DNA of 64,000 nucleotides from Zunongwangia sp. HGR-M22 (GTDB lineage Bacteria > Bacteroidota > Bacteroidia > Flavobacteriales > Flavobacteriaceae): NCBI RefSeq assembly GCF_027594425.1, contig NZ_CP115159.1:2097001-2161000 (forward strand), in the 5' to 3' direction. Made by a program: the position numbers and the translations under genes. Shown piece by piece: positions 7,981-17,638 of the stretch. The notes below the pieces were generated by a model. It worked only from the letters and a program-made list of their open reading frames with translations. It had not been told where the DNA came from and searched no databases. How positions within the stretch are numbered: position 1 is the stretch's first letter; every line of letters begins with the position of its first letter.

Positions 7981-10299
7981 TTACTTATTCACTTTAAACT
8001 TATAGATTCCTGCGCTTTCCTTCGGAATTTCAATAGTGTTTTCTGAAATTTTTATATCAGCTTCAGTAATATTTATCCGCTCTTTATTTTCTTCATCATT
8101 ATAAACCATATCATTTTCTCCTGAAATAATAAATGATTCTCCTGAAGTTGCTATGCTTTCTGAAATTCCGTCTAATTTTAAAGATTGCGACGCATGCGTA
8201 GCGTTTACTACTGAAATGGTAAGATATTCACCATCTTCTGTTAACGTAGCTGAAACATCTAAAGGTTCTGGCGATCCGGTAAATTCAAACGGCTGCGTAC
8301 CAAACTCTTTACGGTATAATTTTAACACCAGTCCCGTGCCTTCTAACCAGGCATCTGTTTTGGTGGTTTTTATCGCGCCAATTACATTTACGGTTTGTGC
8401 ATAATTCGCCATATAATAAATATCCGACTGACGAGAGAATTCATTCAATCCTGCAGCGATACCCAAAGCGTCCCTTAAAAAATAGCGTGTACCTAATAAA
8501 CCATACACATGTGGTCCGTACCAGTAATTCCACTCATCCATAGCAATTTTGATATTCTTCTCGGCTATTCCTGGAATTTCCTTGCGTGCTCTTCGATGCT
8601 CTTCAGCCACAGCCGAGATCACTTCTGGCATCTGGTTTACGTGGGTTAATAAACCACCGGCATGCCAGTTTTGTTTATAAAAATGCTCACTTATATAAGT
8701 CATATACGCTGCACTGTTCTCATACATCATATCATTCCATTTCCCAGGATAACCCACGGCGATCAGATCGATATCGGGATCTACTTCCCACATGGCTTTA
8801 GCCACTTTATTATGCTTTTTTACGTAATCTTCGATAGGCATGTGCCCTAATTGCCAATCACCAAACATCTCGTTTCCTACTGCCCAAAGTTTTACATGGT
8901 AAGGTTCTGGGTGGCCATTCTTAGCTCTCCATTGGCCCATTTTTGTAGAAACAGCTCCGTTAAAATATTCAACCTCATTCGCAGCAAGTTCAGCAGTACC
9001 AAGACCGGTGTTAACCGCAATATTGGCTTTGGTGTCTAAAATCTCACAAAGTGCCATAAATTCGTGTACCCCAACATCATTGTATTCTAAACCATTCCAG
9101 GCTCTTTCAAATTTGGTTGGGCGTTTATCAGGATCGCCAATCCCATCTTTCCAGTCGTAACCCGAAACAAAATTTCCACCGGGCCATCTGTAAATTGGCG
9201 CGTCTAATTGTTTCATTAGCTCGATCACTTCAGCGCGGTATCCCTTAATATTATCGCTCGGCATTAAAGAAACAGCCGCTAATGTTAATTTCCCAGCTCC
9301 TTCAAAAGTGATCTCTAAACTTCCATTATCACTGGTTTCTTCCGAAGAAAACTTAAAAGCTATTTTCTGAAAATCAGTTCCTGAAACTTCAAAACTCTCC
9401 TTGTTTCCGTTTAATGCAACAGTAACTTTTTTAATACCATTTCCTTTAAAAACCAATCGCCCATCATAAGTTTTATCAGAAACAAGCGCTAACTTTTGTT
9501 GTTTTAAGCTTAAATTATTTTCTACCTGGTATACCGGTAATTTTCCCCGTGAATATGCATAAGAGCTATCGATGCTAACCAAATTGGTGTCTACAGCGGT
9601 TTCCCAAGGCGATAATTTGGTGCCGGGAACATAGTAAAACTTACGATCGTCCAGCATTTCTGCCCACATACCGCCGTAAATAGATTTTCCCATGTGCTCT
9701 ATAAACTGCCCATAGATATATGGCGACATAGGATCTAATTTTTCGTCTAAATTTATGCTGATTTCTGGTTTTAATTCTTTAGCTGAAATTTCTTCTAACT
9801 GAAAATTATCAAAATAGATCTTTCCTTTTGCCTGCCCTTTTTTTCCAAGTAAAAACTCTAGCATAAAACTGTCGTCCATTTCTGTAGAGAATTCCATTTC
9901 GACTTTTGTCCAATCGGTATCTCCTTTAAAAATAGTATCCCCTGTAAATTCAAATTTTCCAAGTCGTAATCCGGCACCACCATGCTCATTTTCTCCTTCT
10001 ACACCTTCAGTTTTTACGAAACCAGTTACTTTATAGGTTGCAAAAGGTTTTACATCAATTTTTTTAAACCAACGCTCAGCAGTTAAGGTATCTGAAGATA
10101 ACATAAGTACCTGCGAATTGTATTGATCTGAAGCTACATTTATATAATGAGCCGGTGCGCTCCATTGCTCGTATTGCCAGCCGCTTTCTTTTACATTTGC
10201 ATTTTTTGCCGGAGATAATAAATTTTTATTTTTTTCCTTTTCACATGCTCCGAGTGAACAGACCATAATCAAGAGAAAAAGGATATTTATGTATTTCAT
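7981..10299 (-). CDS. Alpha-L-arabinofuranosidase, GH51, lipoprotein
   Basis: Retaining exo-enzyme removing alpha-L-arabinofuranosyl residues, 772 aa. A lipobox (L-G-A-C, Cys19) anchors it in a membrane, probably the outer one. Residues ~25-165 form a CBM4/9-like jelly roll (GGAGLRLGKFEFTGDTIF). The GH51 domain begins at MSPYIYGQFIEHMGKSIYGG. The acid/base is Glu477 in WAVGNEMFGDW and the nucleophile Glu589 in MDEWNYWYG; RWPGGNFVSGYDWKDGIG is the usual substrate-binding strand. A C-terminal beta domain completes it. It lies 40 bases after the DUF885 gene on the same strand. With the beta-specific GH127/146 enzyme upstream, it could remove the terminal alpha-linked arabinose of extensin side chains; arabinan or arabinoxylan are alternatives. 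Confidence 0.9.
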   Translation of the reverse strand: MKYINILFLLIMVCSLGACEKEKNKNLLSPAKNANVKESGWQYEQWSAPAHYINVASDQYNSQVLMLSSDTLTAERWFKKIDVKPFATYKVTGFVKTEGVEGENEHGGAGLRLGKFEFTGDTIFKGDTDWTKVEMEFSTEMDDSFMLEFLLGKKGQAKGKIYFDNFQLEEISAKELKPEISINLDEKLDPMSPYIYGQFIEHMGKSIYGGMWAEMLDDRKFYYVPGTKLSPWETAVDTNLVSIDSSYAYSRGKLPVYQVENNLSLKQQKLALVSDKTYDGRLVFKGNGIKKVTVALNGNKESFEVSGTDFQKIAFKFSSEETSDNGSLEITFEGAGKLTLAAVSLMPSDNIKGYRAEVIELMKQLDAPIYRWPGGNFVSGYDWKDGIGDPDKRPTKFERAWNGLEYNDVGVHEFMALCEILDTKANIAVNTGLGTAELAANEVEYFNGAVSTKMGQWRAKNGHPEPYHVKLWAVGNEMFGDWQLGHMPIEDYVKKHNKVAKAMWEVDPDIDLIAVGYPGKWNDMMYENSAAYMTYISEHFYKQNWHAGGLLTHVNQMPEVISAVAEEHRRARKEIPGIAEKNIKIAMDEWNYWYGPHVYGLLGTRYFLRDALGIAAGLNEFSRQSDIYYMANYAQTVNVIGAIKTTKTDAWLEGTGLVLKLYRKEFGTQPFEFTGSPEPLDVSATLTEDGEYLTISVVNATHASQSLKLDGISESIATSGESFIISGENDMVYNDEENKERINITEADIKISENTIEIPKESAGIYKFKVNK

Positions 10300-10339
10300 T
10301 TGTTGGGTTTGAATTAGCGGTATGTTTAGATGTTTCGGC

Positions 10340-12034
10340 TTAGTTAAAATCGGTTGAGAATTTCCAGTTTGCTTTATAATTTTTTGATATATTTTTATCT
10401 TCTAGCAATAATCGAAGTATAGCAACCGGCATTATATTTTCCTGCATCACCCGATCGTGAAATTGCTTTTCTGTCCATCCCTTTTCTAAAAGTTCATTAC
10501 GTAACGCATAAAACTGAAGTCCTCCAATCATATATGCTAATTGATATAATGGCGGGGTGTACGATGTTGCAAAAGATCGGCGAACTTCAGCTTCGGCATT
10601 AGCATATTCGTGCCCTACTTCGTCTACTAACATGTCTATACATTGCTGCGGAGTCCATTCTCCCAACTGGTATTTTAAAGAGAAAATAATACGTGCACAA
10701 CGGTGAATTCTCCAAAAAAGCATTCCCATTTTTTCTTCCGGAGTACGTGGGAATTCTTTATTCCATAAAATGATTTCCCAGTAAAGTGCCCAACCTTCCA
10801 TCCAAAAAGGAGTATCAAATGAACTACGATAAGGTTTATTTCGCTGGTTCATATAAAATTGAAGATTATGTCCCGGGTGTAATTCGTGCTGAACAGTAGG
10901 AAATGAGAAGTTTGGATTATTACCCCTCATACTCATTAATTTATCTTCGTGCTCCATTCCTTCTGTTGGATACGAAATACTAATTTCCCAGCCACCGGTA
11001 AAAAACGGATTCACTTTTTGTCTTTCTGGCGTCATCATGATCATTCCCCAGGTTTCTTTTGCCAATTTGGGAATAGTAATTAAATCGCGCTCTGCAATAA
11101 AATCTACTGAATAATCGTATAAAGTATTGATCGCTTCCGGCTGCTTTCCTGGCGCTACATACGTATTTTTTACATGTTCTAAAGCCGCTTTCCAATCGTC
11201 TCCATAGCCCATTTCCTTTGCCGCTTTGATCATTTCACCTTTACACCATGCAAACTGACTTTCGGCAGTTTCGATCAATTCTTCCGGCGTGTATGGTATA
11301 AACTCGTATTCGAGATTTTTGATGAGTGTTTTTCTCCCCACTGGTTTCCCAATAATTCCGCTTCCATCGTCTTTTTGACTTTCTTTTGAATAGTTTTCTT
11401 TTAAAAAATCAGCATATTCCTTCAACTTTTTATCTAAAGAAGCATACGGTGTTTTCATCCACCAGGTAAAATCTGGATCGTAATTATAATAGAACTTATA
11501 AGCTTCTCCCAAACCAAGATGAAGTGACGAAATGATCGCAGCAGCTTTTTCAGCCTTCAACCAATCTTCGAATTCGTTGATTTTAAGCGCTTTTATTTTT
11601 TCTGCAATCTTTTTTTCAGCATCATTAAAAGTCATCGCTAAAGCTTTTGCATCTGGCTGAGTTCCTCTTCTTCGTTGCTTAATAAAATCGTATAGATCAT
11701 CTGCAAAATCAACTACAGAAGCAACTTCTTTAAAAGCTTCGTAATCCTGATTAAGCAGATATTCTTCTTTTTCGATCAAGTTTCTTAAAAGCACATAATC
11801 TGCTTTTCCATCTTTCGATAATCCATTAAAATCAATGTCCTTTAATTTGGTCTGCCAATTTGCATAAAACTGGTGGTAACGTTCGTAATATTCCATAGAT
11901 TCACGAATATTATAAGTACGTCTTAGCGCAAATTTATCGGCTTTAAATGTGTTAATCACATCGATCATTTCATTAGCATAAATGCTGGTTGAAATACTTA
12001 TAAATAGGAAAAGACAACTTAATAATTTCTTCAT
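10340..12034 (-). CDS. DUF885-family zinc peptidase, exported
   Basis: A 564-residue protein with a signal peptide (LLSCLFLFISISTSIYA). It carries the DUF885 metallopeptidase signature H-E-x-x-P-G-H (QHELHPGHNLQ) and, downstream, the third ligand Glu in MEGWALYWE. This family is related to M2/M3/M32-type gluzincins and probably cuts small peptides from the C terminus; its substrate is unknown. It sits between the GH127/146 gene (50 bases upstream) and the GH51 gene (40 bases downstream), so it is co-transcribed with both arabinofuranosidases. That supports a task in cleaving the peptide backbone once sugars are removed. The family call is good, the substrate an inference. Confidence 0.8.
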   Translation of the reverse strand: MKKLLSCLFLFISISTSIYANEMIDVINTFKADKFALRRTYNIRESMEYYERYHQFYANWQTKLKDIDFNGLSKDGKADYVLLRNLIEKEEYLLNQDYEAFKEVASVVDFADDLYDFIKQRRRGTQPDAKALAMTFNDAEKKIAEKIKALKINEFEDWLKAEKAAAIISSLHLGLGEAYKFYYNYDPDFTWWMKTPYASLDKKLKEYADFLKENYSKESQKDDGSGIIGKPVGRKTLIKNLEYEFIPYTPEELIETAESQFAWCKGEMIKAAKEMGYGDDWKAALEHVKNTYVAPGKQPEAINTLYDYSVDFIAERDLITIPKLAKETWGMIMMTPERQKVNPFFTGGWEISISYPTEGMEHEDKLMSMRGNNPNFSFPTVQHELHPGHNLQFYMNQRNKPYRSSFDTPFWMEGWALYWEIILWNKEFPRTPEEKMGMLFWRIHRCARIIFSLKYQLGEWTPQQCIDMLVDEVGHEYANAEAEVRRSFATSYTPPLYQLAYMIGGLQFYALRNELLEKGWTEKQFHDRVMQENIMPVAILRLLLEDKNISKNYKANWKFSTDFN

Positions 12035-12084
12035 AATAGGATCTGAGATATTAGATTTGAGAATTTAGAATTCTGATAAAAACA

Positions 12085-15000
12085 TTAATCAAGATCTACA
12101 TCCAGATATACAGAATGTCTTCCGTAGGTATCATAAAATGGTTTGTAAATCACGCCATCGATCTCGAAAATAAGCTCTTCTGGATTTCCTTTAATTGTTG
12201 CTCCAATATTTTCAGCATCAAAATTTACTTTACGCCATTCAGTTCTTGGTTCGTCTTCCTGCGCTGCTAATAAAATAGGACCATAAAATAAACTTGCGAT
12301 ATTTTGCTGATCCATCACAGGATCTAAATGGAACCCAAAAGGCATTTTTAATGCTACCGTATCACCATCTTTCCACTTTCTACTTAGGGTTAAATAAGTT
12401 CCCGGTGTAGCTTCTACGCTTTCTTCTTTACCGTTGATTTTAACGACAAATCCTTTGGTAGCCCAACCTGGCACACGTAATTTAAGATCAAACTTCCCTT
12501 TACCTTTAATCGTTAATTTGGTACGATCTTCTTTAGGGAAATTAGTTTCCTGAGTTACTTTTATTTTCTCCTCATGCCAATGTAAAGTAGATGGCACGTA
12601 AAGATTCACGTATAAAGATTTGTTATCTGCTCCTTTAAAATAGATCGAATTCTGAAGTTTTGTACTGCTCTCTAAAGCTGTACCGTTACAACAGGTAAAA
12701 CCAGTCATATCAGGGTTTCCAAAACTTTTTTTGGAACCTGGGCGCAACGGAACATGATACGTGTTTGCTGGAGAATCTTCGGCTACGGAAGCTAAGATAT
12801 GATTATACAATCCGCGTTCGTAATAATCCATAAGTTCCGGGCGCTGCTCGTAAAGAAATAAATTACGAGTAAGTTTTAGCATATTATAAGTTGCACAGGT
12901 TTCGTTTTGCCCACCGGCAGATAAACCATTTTCGTATAAAGTTCCCGGTTGCGCGATAAAACATTCGGCATTTGCAGGATTTCTGGCTCCGGCAACTCCA
13001 CCAATACTGTACATATAATCCTTAGTAGCTTTTACCCAAAAGTTATCGGCCACATTAAAATATTCCGGTTGATCTGAATCACGATACATTTCCAACGCAC
13101 CAACGATCTGCGGGATATGTTGATTAGCATGTAATCCTCTAAAAGTATCTACGTTTTTGGCTAAACCGTGAGAATGATTGGCGTCCCCAAAAAATACTTT
13201 GATATTATCAAAAAGACGGGCAGTTTCTAAATAAGCATCTTTTCCTGTGATTCTATATAAACGCGCCATAGCTTCGTTCATTCCCCCAAACTCACCAGCG
13301 ATGTAGCGATTCCACATGCTAATAAGGATTTCGGTTGGTAACTCACTAAGACGAGCATACACCCAGTCTCCCATTCCTTCAGCAACCGCTAAAGCTTTTT
13401 TGTTTCCGCTTACTTCATAGATATCCATTAATCCGGCAAGGATTTTATGAAGCGTATAGTAAGGTGCCCAAATCTTTGTTTCTTCAGTTCCGTAAACAGC
13501 TCCTTTTTCAAGCATAATAAATTGATCTGGTGGATAGGCACTAATAAATCCTTCTCCCCAGTTCCAATAATCGGTACGGATACCTTCTTCACTAAGATCG
13601 GAGCTGTAAATTTCTTTTCCTGGTCCCATAGGAACCGTAGTTGGATCGGCGTTGAATTCGCCACCTTGCTCGGCAGCTTTTCCAGACATTTGCGATAAAT
13701 CGTATAAAGTATTTACCATATACTTCATTTTATCGGCAAAGTTTTGCTGCAATTCCTTATCGTAACCTGTGCTTGCGTAAGCTTGTGCAATTGCCGTTAA
13801 ATAATGGCCCGAAGCATGGCCTCGTAATTTCGTTTCCTGCGTATCCCAAACGCCAAGAGGTTTTGCTCCCGCCGTTTGCTCTTGTCCAAATGCATTTCTA
13901 AACATATACAAAAACGAATCGGGATCGGTTTCTGCCAGTGTATTTATAAATTTATCACGATTTTCAATGAATTTGGTGTTTTGGCCATTAGCATTAGCAT
14001 CTAAGTTTACCGCGTCTAAACCAAAAGCTTCTAAGGCTCTAGATGGTTTTTCAGCAGCAATAATTTGCACAACATTAACGGTCGCTTTTGGTTTTAAATC
14101 TGTTCCGGCTACGCTTCCAGTTACGGTATAGGTTCCGGTTTTTAAAACTTCGCTATTATCTGTTGGTGCTGGCCAGGTTACTTTTACTTTTGGTCCTTTT
14201 AAGCCATTTTTATAAGTTCCTTCTAGTGTTCTTGGTAGTCTTGGTAAAACGCCTACTGCGGTTTGTATTTCAATATCTTCTACGGAAGTTAAAAACTCAT
14301 TGTACAATTGCGGAGAAGTTCTTGAAAATTCCGGAAGATTGTCCTGAGGTTCTTTACGTTCGTTTACCACACCATCACGCTTTTTAAAGGCATTTTCAAA
14401 AATTCCTTTTACCTGATTATCGGTAAGTCCTATTCTATAAATTCTAAAATCATGAATACTGGCGTCTAAAGCAGGCTTGTCTTCAGCAATAGATCGACCA
14501 ATATATAATTTGTTTTCTTCGCCAGATTCTACGTTAAAAACATCAGATAATTCAAGGTCAATTTTTTCTTCTAAACTTACCTGAACGCCGTTGATATAGG
14601 TTTTTATAGTTTTGGAAGGAACATCGATCACCAAAACCAAATGCGACCAACGATCTTTTGAAACTTCAGCTACTGAACTCGATAATGTGTATTTTTTGCT
14701 TGAATTTTTAGCAACTTCAGCTGTGAAATCTTTCGTTTCTCCAATTCCGAAAGGCGCTAAATACGCATGTGTATTTTTATTTTTTCCGAAGTCAAAAAGA
14801 ATTTGGTCAATATCTGTCGAATTTAACTTGACCCATCCCACCATACTAACCGACTCAACATTGTTTAATGCGGAAGATGGTAGAGAAATATATGCATCTC
14901 CTGAAAGTGACAGCACATTTTTAAATAACTCGTCTTTTACAAATTTCGCGTCACCTTTAATCGTTGCGTGCAGGTTGTTACGAGACCAGTCTTTGGCATC

Positions 15001-15135
15001 TTTTTCAAAAACATAGCGGGCAATTAAACCTGTTTCTCCAATTCCGTCAAGAATTTGATCACCCTGAGCGCGGACTTCAAGTAATCCTGCGATCATAACG
15101 CAAATAAAACAAGTGATAATTTTGTGCAATTTCAT
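12085..15135 (-). CDS. Beta-L-arabinofuranosidase (GH127/GH146) with LamG and Ig-like domains
   Basis: Secreted 1016-residue enzyme with a signal peptide ending V-R-A-Q. Order: LamG/concanavalin-like domain (~30-245), an Ig-like domain (~285-355; TGTYTVTGSVAGTDLKPKAT), then the catalytic toroid and a beta domain. The cysteine-glycosidase centre is visible: adjacent Cys815-Cys816 in FTCCNGTALES, and Glu745 and Cys747 in NETCATYNMLKL. These match the zinc-bound Glu, Cys, Cys, Cys set of Bifidobacterium HypBA1, where one Cys is the nucleophile. HypBA1 removes beta-1,2-linked arabinose from hydroxyproline-linked oligosaccharides of extensin. The split between GH127 and GH146 cannot be settled by eye. 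Long antisense frames inside it are shadows. It lies 54 bases after the S9 peptidase stop. Confidence 0.9.
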   Translation of the reverse strand: MKLHKIITCFICVMIAGLLEVRAQGDQILDGIGETGLIARYVFEKDAKDWSRNNLHATIKGDAKFVKDELFKNVLSLSGDAYISLPSSALNNVESVSMVGWVKLNSTDIDQILFDFGKNKNTHAYLAPFGIGETKDFTAEVAKNSSKKYTLSSSVAEVSKDRWSHLVLVIDVPSKTIKTYINGVQVSLEEKIDLELSDVFNVESGEENKLYIGRSIAEDKPALDASIHDFRIYRIGLTDNQVKGIFENAFKKRDGVVNERKEPQDNLPEFSRTSPQLYNEFLTSVEDIEIQTAVGVLPRLPRTLEGTYKNGLKGPKVKVTWPAPTDNSEVLKTGTYTVTGSVAGTDLKPKATVNVVQIIAAEKPSRALEAFGLDAVNLDANANGQNTKFIENRDKFINTLAETDPDSFLYMFRNAFGQEQTAGAKPLGVWDTQETKLRGHASGHYLTAIAQAYASTGYDKELQQNFADKMKYMVNTLYDLSQMSGKAAEQGGEFNADPTTVPMGPGKEIYSSDLSEEGIRTDYWNWGEGFISAYPPDQFIMLEKGAVYGTEETKIWAPYYTLHKILAGLMDIYEVSGNKKALAVAEGMGDWVYARLSELPTEILISMWNRYIAGEFGGMNEAMARLYRITGKDAYLETARLFDNIKVFFGDANHSHGLAKNVDTFRGLHANQHIPQIVGALEMYRDSDQPEYFNVADNFWVKATKDYMYSIGGVAGARNPANAECFIAQPGTLYENGLSAGGQNETCATYNMLKLTRNLFLYEQRPELMDYYERGLYNHILASVAEDSPANTYHVPLRPGSKKSFGNPDMTGFTCCNGTALESSTKLQNSIYFKGADNKSLYVNLYVPSTLHWHEEKIKVTQETNFPKEDRTKLTIKGKGKFDLKLRVPGWATKGFVVKINGKEESVEATPGTYLTLSRKWKDGDTVALKMPFGFHLDPVMDQQNIASLFYGPILLAAQEDEPRTEWRKVNFDAENIGATIKGNPEELIFEIDGVIYKPFYDTYGRHSVYLDVDLD

Positions 15136-15189
15136 ATTATAGATCTTTCGGTATAAAAAATTAAGCTTGTTTCTACGATTCTTAGTGCA

Positions 15190-17442
15190 TTAGTTGTAAA
15201 CCTTATCCCATGATGGCGGATCTACCTCTAATAAATGCTTCACGAAAAAGTCTCTTCTTTTTCGTTCGCCAAAAACACCACCTGAAGTATGATTCTCTCC
15301 CGGTAAAACCACCAAATCAAAATCTTTATTGGCTTTTATCAAGGCATCTGCAAATTGCATAGTCGATGCAGGATCTACATTATCATCTAGTTCCCCAACG
15401 ATAAGCATTAAATCCCCCTGCAGTTGGGCGGCATTTTCGATATTTGAATTTGCAGCATAGTGTGGCCCTATTGGATATCCCATCCATTGCTCGTTCCACC
15501 AGATCTTATCCATTCGATTATCATGACAGCCACAGGAAGCGACGGCAACATCATAAAAATCTGAATTAAAAACCAAAGCAGCACCAGCACTTTGCCCACC
15601 GGCAGAAGTACCGCGAATACCCACTTTATCGGCATCCATATAAGGATATTTTTCAGCCGCAGCGGTAATCCATAGTTTACGATCTGGGAAGCCGGCGTCT
15701 TTTAAATTCTGCCAACATACATCGTGAAAGGCTTTAGATCGGTTAGAAGTTCCCATCCCGTCGATTTGTACCACGATAAATCCAAGCTCAGCTAAAGAGC
15801 TTAACGCCCAATAATAACTACTGAATTCCTTCGGAACAAAAGAATCGTGCGGACCCGCATAAATATATTCGATGATTGGATATGTTTTTGAAGGATCAAA
15901 ATTGGTAGGTCTTACAATAATTCCCCAAATATCAGTTTTTTGGTCTCTACCCTTTGCGGTAAAAACTTCAGGTTGTTTCCAGCCTGTTTTTTCTAATGCT
16001 GTAATATCTCCTTCTTCTAAAGCTAATATTGGCATTTTCTTACCTGTTTTTTTCAGAACAGTTACCGCCGGCATATCTACTCTGGAATATTGATCTACAT
16101 AATATTCTTTATCTGGAGAAAAAGTCACTTTATGGTTTCCGTTTTCAGAAGTAAATCGGGTAAAATTCTTTCCGTCGAAATCAATTCGGCAATAATGGAT
16201 CAAATAAGGATCCTGCCCTTTATCCAAACCGCTGGCCGTGAAGTAAACTTGACGATTTTCGTCATCAACTTCTACAACTTCTCTAACCGGCCAATTTCCT
16301 GAAGTTATTTGATTTTTAACCTTCCCGGTGTTACTATCGTAAAGATAAAGATGATTGTATCCATCACGTTCTGAAGCCCAGATAATTTCATCTTTTCCTT
16401 TTACATCATGGCGATACTTTTTACCGCTATAATCGATAAAAGTTGAGCTGGTTTCATCGATTATAGCTGTAGTCTTTCCTGTTTTCGCATCAACTTTAAT
16501 TACTCGGTATGCCTGGTGACCACGCTGATTGAACTCGAATGTAAACGAAGAACTGTCGTCTTTCCATTGATAATTGTATAATGAAAATTGAGCATTAAAA
16601 AGATCTGTAGATACCGGAATATGCTTTTGAGAAGCCACATCAAAAAGTTGCGGACTCTTAAAATCCAGCTCATCTCCCGGTTTTGTGTAATCTCTGGTAT
16701 GTAATTTTGGTTGAAGCTGATCGTCTGGTCTGGATTCTACAAAATAGATATCATGTTTTTCGCCCGGTCTTACTTTATAAGCAACAATCTTTTTGCTATT
16801 TGGCGACCAGATAATATTTGCAGCATAAAAGAACCCTTTTGTACCGTCAAAACTTAATTGTGTTTCTTCTTTTGTTTTATTGTCTTTTATATAAAGATTA
16901 GAATTCTTTATAAATGCGGTATATTTTTTATCTGGCGATGGTGCAGGATCGCCTTCTCTTTCATTTCCTCTTCTCCCCCAGTATCCTCTGTCCCGTTTTC
17001 TACTAGGAACATTTTCGATCGCACTAATCTCGTAACCTGCAAGATCTATATTATATTTTATGGTATCTAACTGAAATTCTAAATTCGATTTATTTTCATC
17101 GAATTTTAGATTAGAAATATCGATTTTAAAACTTTCAATTTCCTTATCTAATTTTTCTGAAAGTGCTGCTGCTAATTTTTGATGATCAAAAGCTGATTTT
17201 TGTTCTTGTGTTTCAGCATTTACAAAAACATATTCACTACCTGCTTTTGTGTTATTTTTATACCAAAACTCTTTGTCGTTTAACCAGTTAAAGCTGTTTG
17301 GCGTATTAAAAACTTTATTTCTAAAAAGAGTATCCAGAGATTCTGCTCTTTTATAATCTTCTACCGTTCCCTGTGCGAATAGTTGCTGCACTACAATTGC
17401 AAACAAAAAAAAGGATATATATTTTGTTTCAAATATTCTCAT
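15190..17442 (-). CDS. S9B-type prolyl oligopeptidase-family peptidase (DPP IV-like)
   Basis: Exported 750-residue serine peptidase: signal peptide (SFFLFAIVVQQLFAQG), an eight-bladed-propeller-type N-terminal domain, then the alpha/beta hydrolase. The nucleophile is Ser613 in GTSAGGQSAG, with Asp in GELDDNVDP and His in PGENHTSGG completing the triad. The canonical DPP IV nucleophile motif G-W-S-Y/G-G-G is replaced by G-T-S-A-G-G, and I do not see the double-Glu motif that holds the free N terminus in true DPP IV. Specificity is therefore open. It heads the run S9, GH127/146, DUF885, GH51, DUF5695, about 200 bases past the SusD stop. An ATCATGAT palindrome lies ~110 bases upstream. Processing of Pro/Hyp peptides is an inference from context. 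Confidence 0.85.
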   Translation of the reverse strand: MRIFETKYISFFLFAIVVQQLFAQGTVEDYKRAESLDTLFRNKVFNTPNSFNWLNDKEFWYKNNTKAGSEYVFVNAETQEQKSAFDHQKLAAALSEKLDKEIESFKIDISNLKFDENKSNLEFQLDTIKYNIDLAGYEISAIENVPSRKRDRGYWGRRGNEREGDPAPSPDKKYTAFIKNSNLYIKDNKTKEETQLSFDGTKGFFYAANIIWSPNSKKIVAYKVRPGEKHDIYFVESRPDDQLQPKLHTRDYTKPGDELDFKSPQLFDVASQKHIPVSTDLFNAQFSLYNYQWKDDSSSFTFEFNQRGHQAYRVIKVDAKTGKTTAIIDETSSTFIDYSGKKYRHDVKGKDEIIWASERDGYNHLYLYDSNTGKVKNQITSGNWPVREVVEVDDENRQVYFTASGLDKGQDPYLIHYCRIDFDGKNFTRFTSENGNHKVTFSPDKEYYVDQYSRVDMPAVTVLKKTGKKMPILALEEGDITALEKTGWKQPEVFTAKGRDQKTDIWGIIVRPTNFDPSKTYPIIEYIYAGPHDSFVPKEFSSYYWALSSLAELGFIVVQIDGMGTSNRSKAFHDVCWQNLKDAGFPDRKLWITAAAEKYPYMDADKVGIRGTSAGGQSAGAALVFNSDFYDVAVASCGCHDNRMDKIWWNEQWMGYPIGPHYAANSNIENAAQLQGDLMLIVGELDDNVDPASTMQFADALIKANKDFDLVVLPGENHTSGGVFGERKRRDFFVKHLLEVDPPSWDKVYN

Positions 17443-17574
17443 GTTTTAAATATAATAGAAGTAATTATAAAAACTTCGACCAATAGTAGCTGTTTATAAT
17501 ACAATATTGACCTTATACCATAATCTAGGTGATTAAATAATAATTATTGTATCATGATTGAAAGATAATAGAGA

Positions 17575-17606
17575 AACCAACAAAGTGGAGATACACTTTG
17601 CTGGTT
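17575..17606 (-). terminator. Hairpin between SusD-like gene and S9 peptidase gene
   Basis: A 13-bp stem with one G-T pair (AACCAGCAAAGTG/CACTTTGTTGGTT) and a 6-base loop, 33 bases past the SusD stop. The T-run is weak (TCTCTATT), so it may be a partial terminator or a 3'-end stabiliser that lowers expression of downstream genes relative to susC/susD. Confidence 0.55.
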
Positions 17607-17638
17607 TAAAACTCAACAAATTAATAAAGGCTAATTTT

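Noticed and set aside
14088-15016. Long plus-strand frames inside the GH127/146 gene
   Set aside because: They lie antisense to a clearly recognisable enzyme and have low-complexity or unrelated translations; they are shadows of its codon use.
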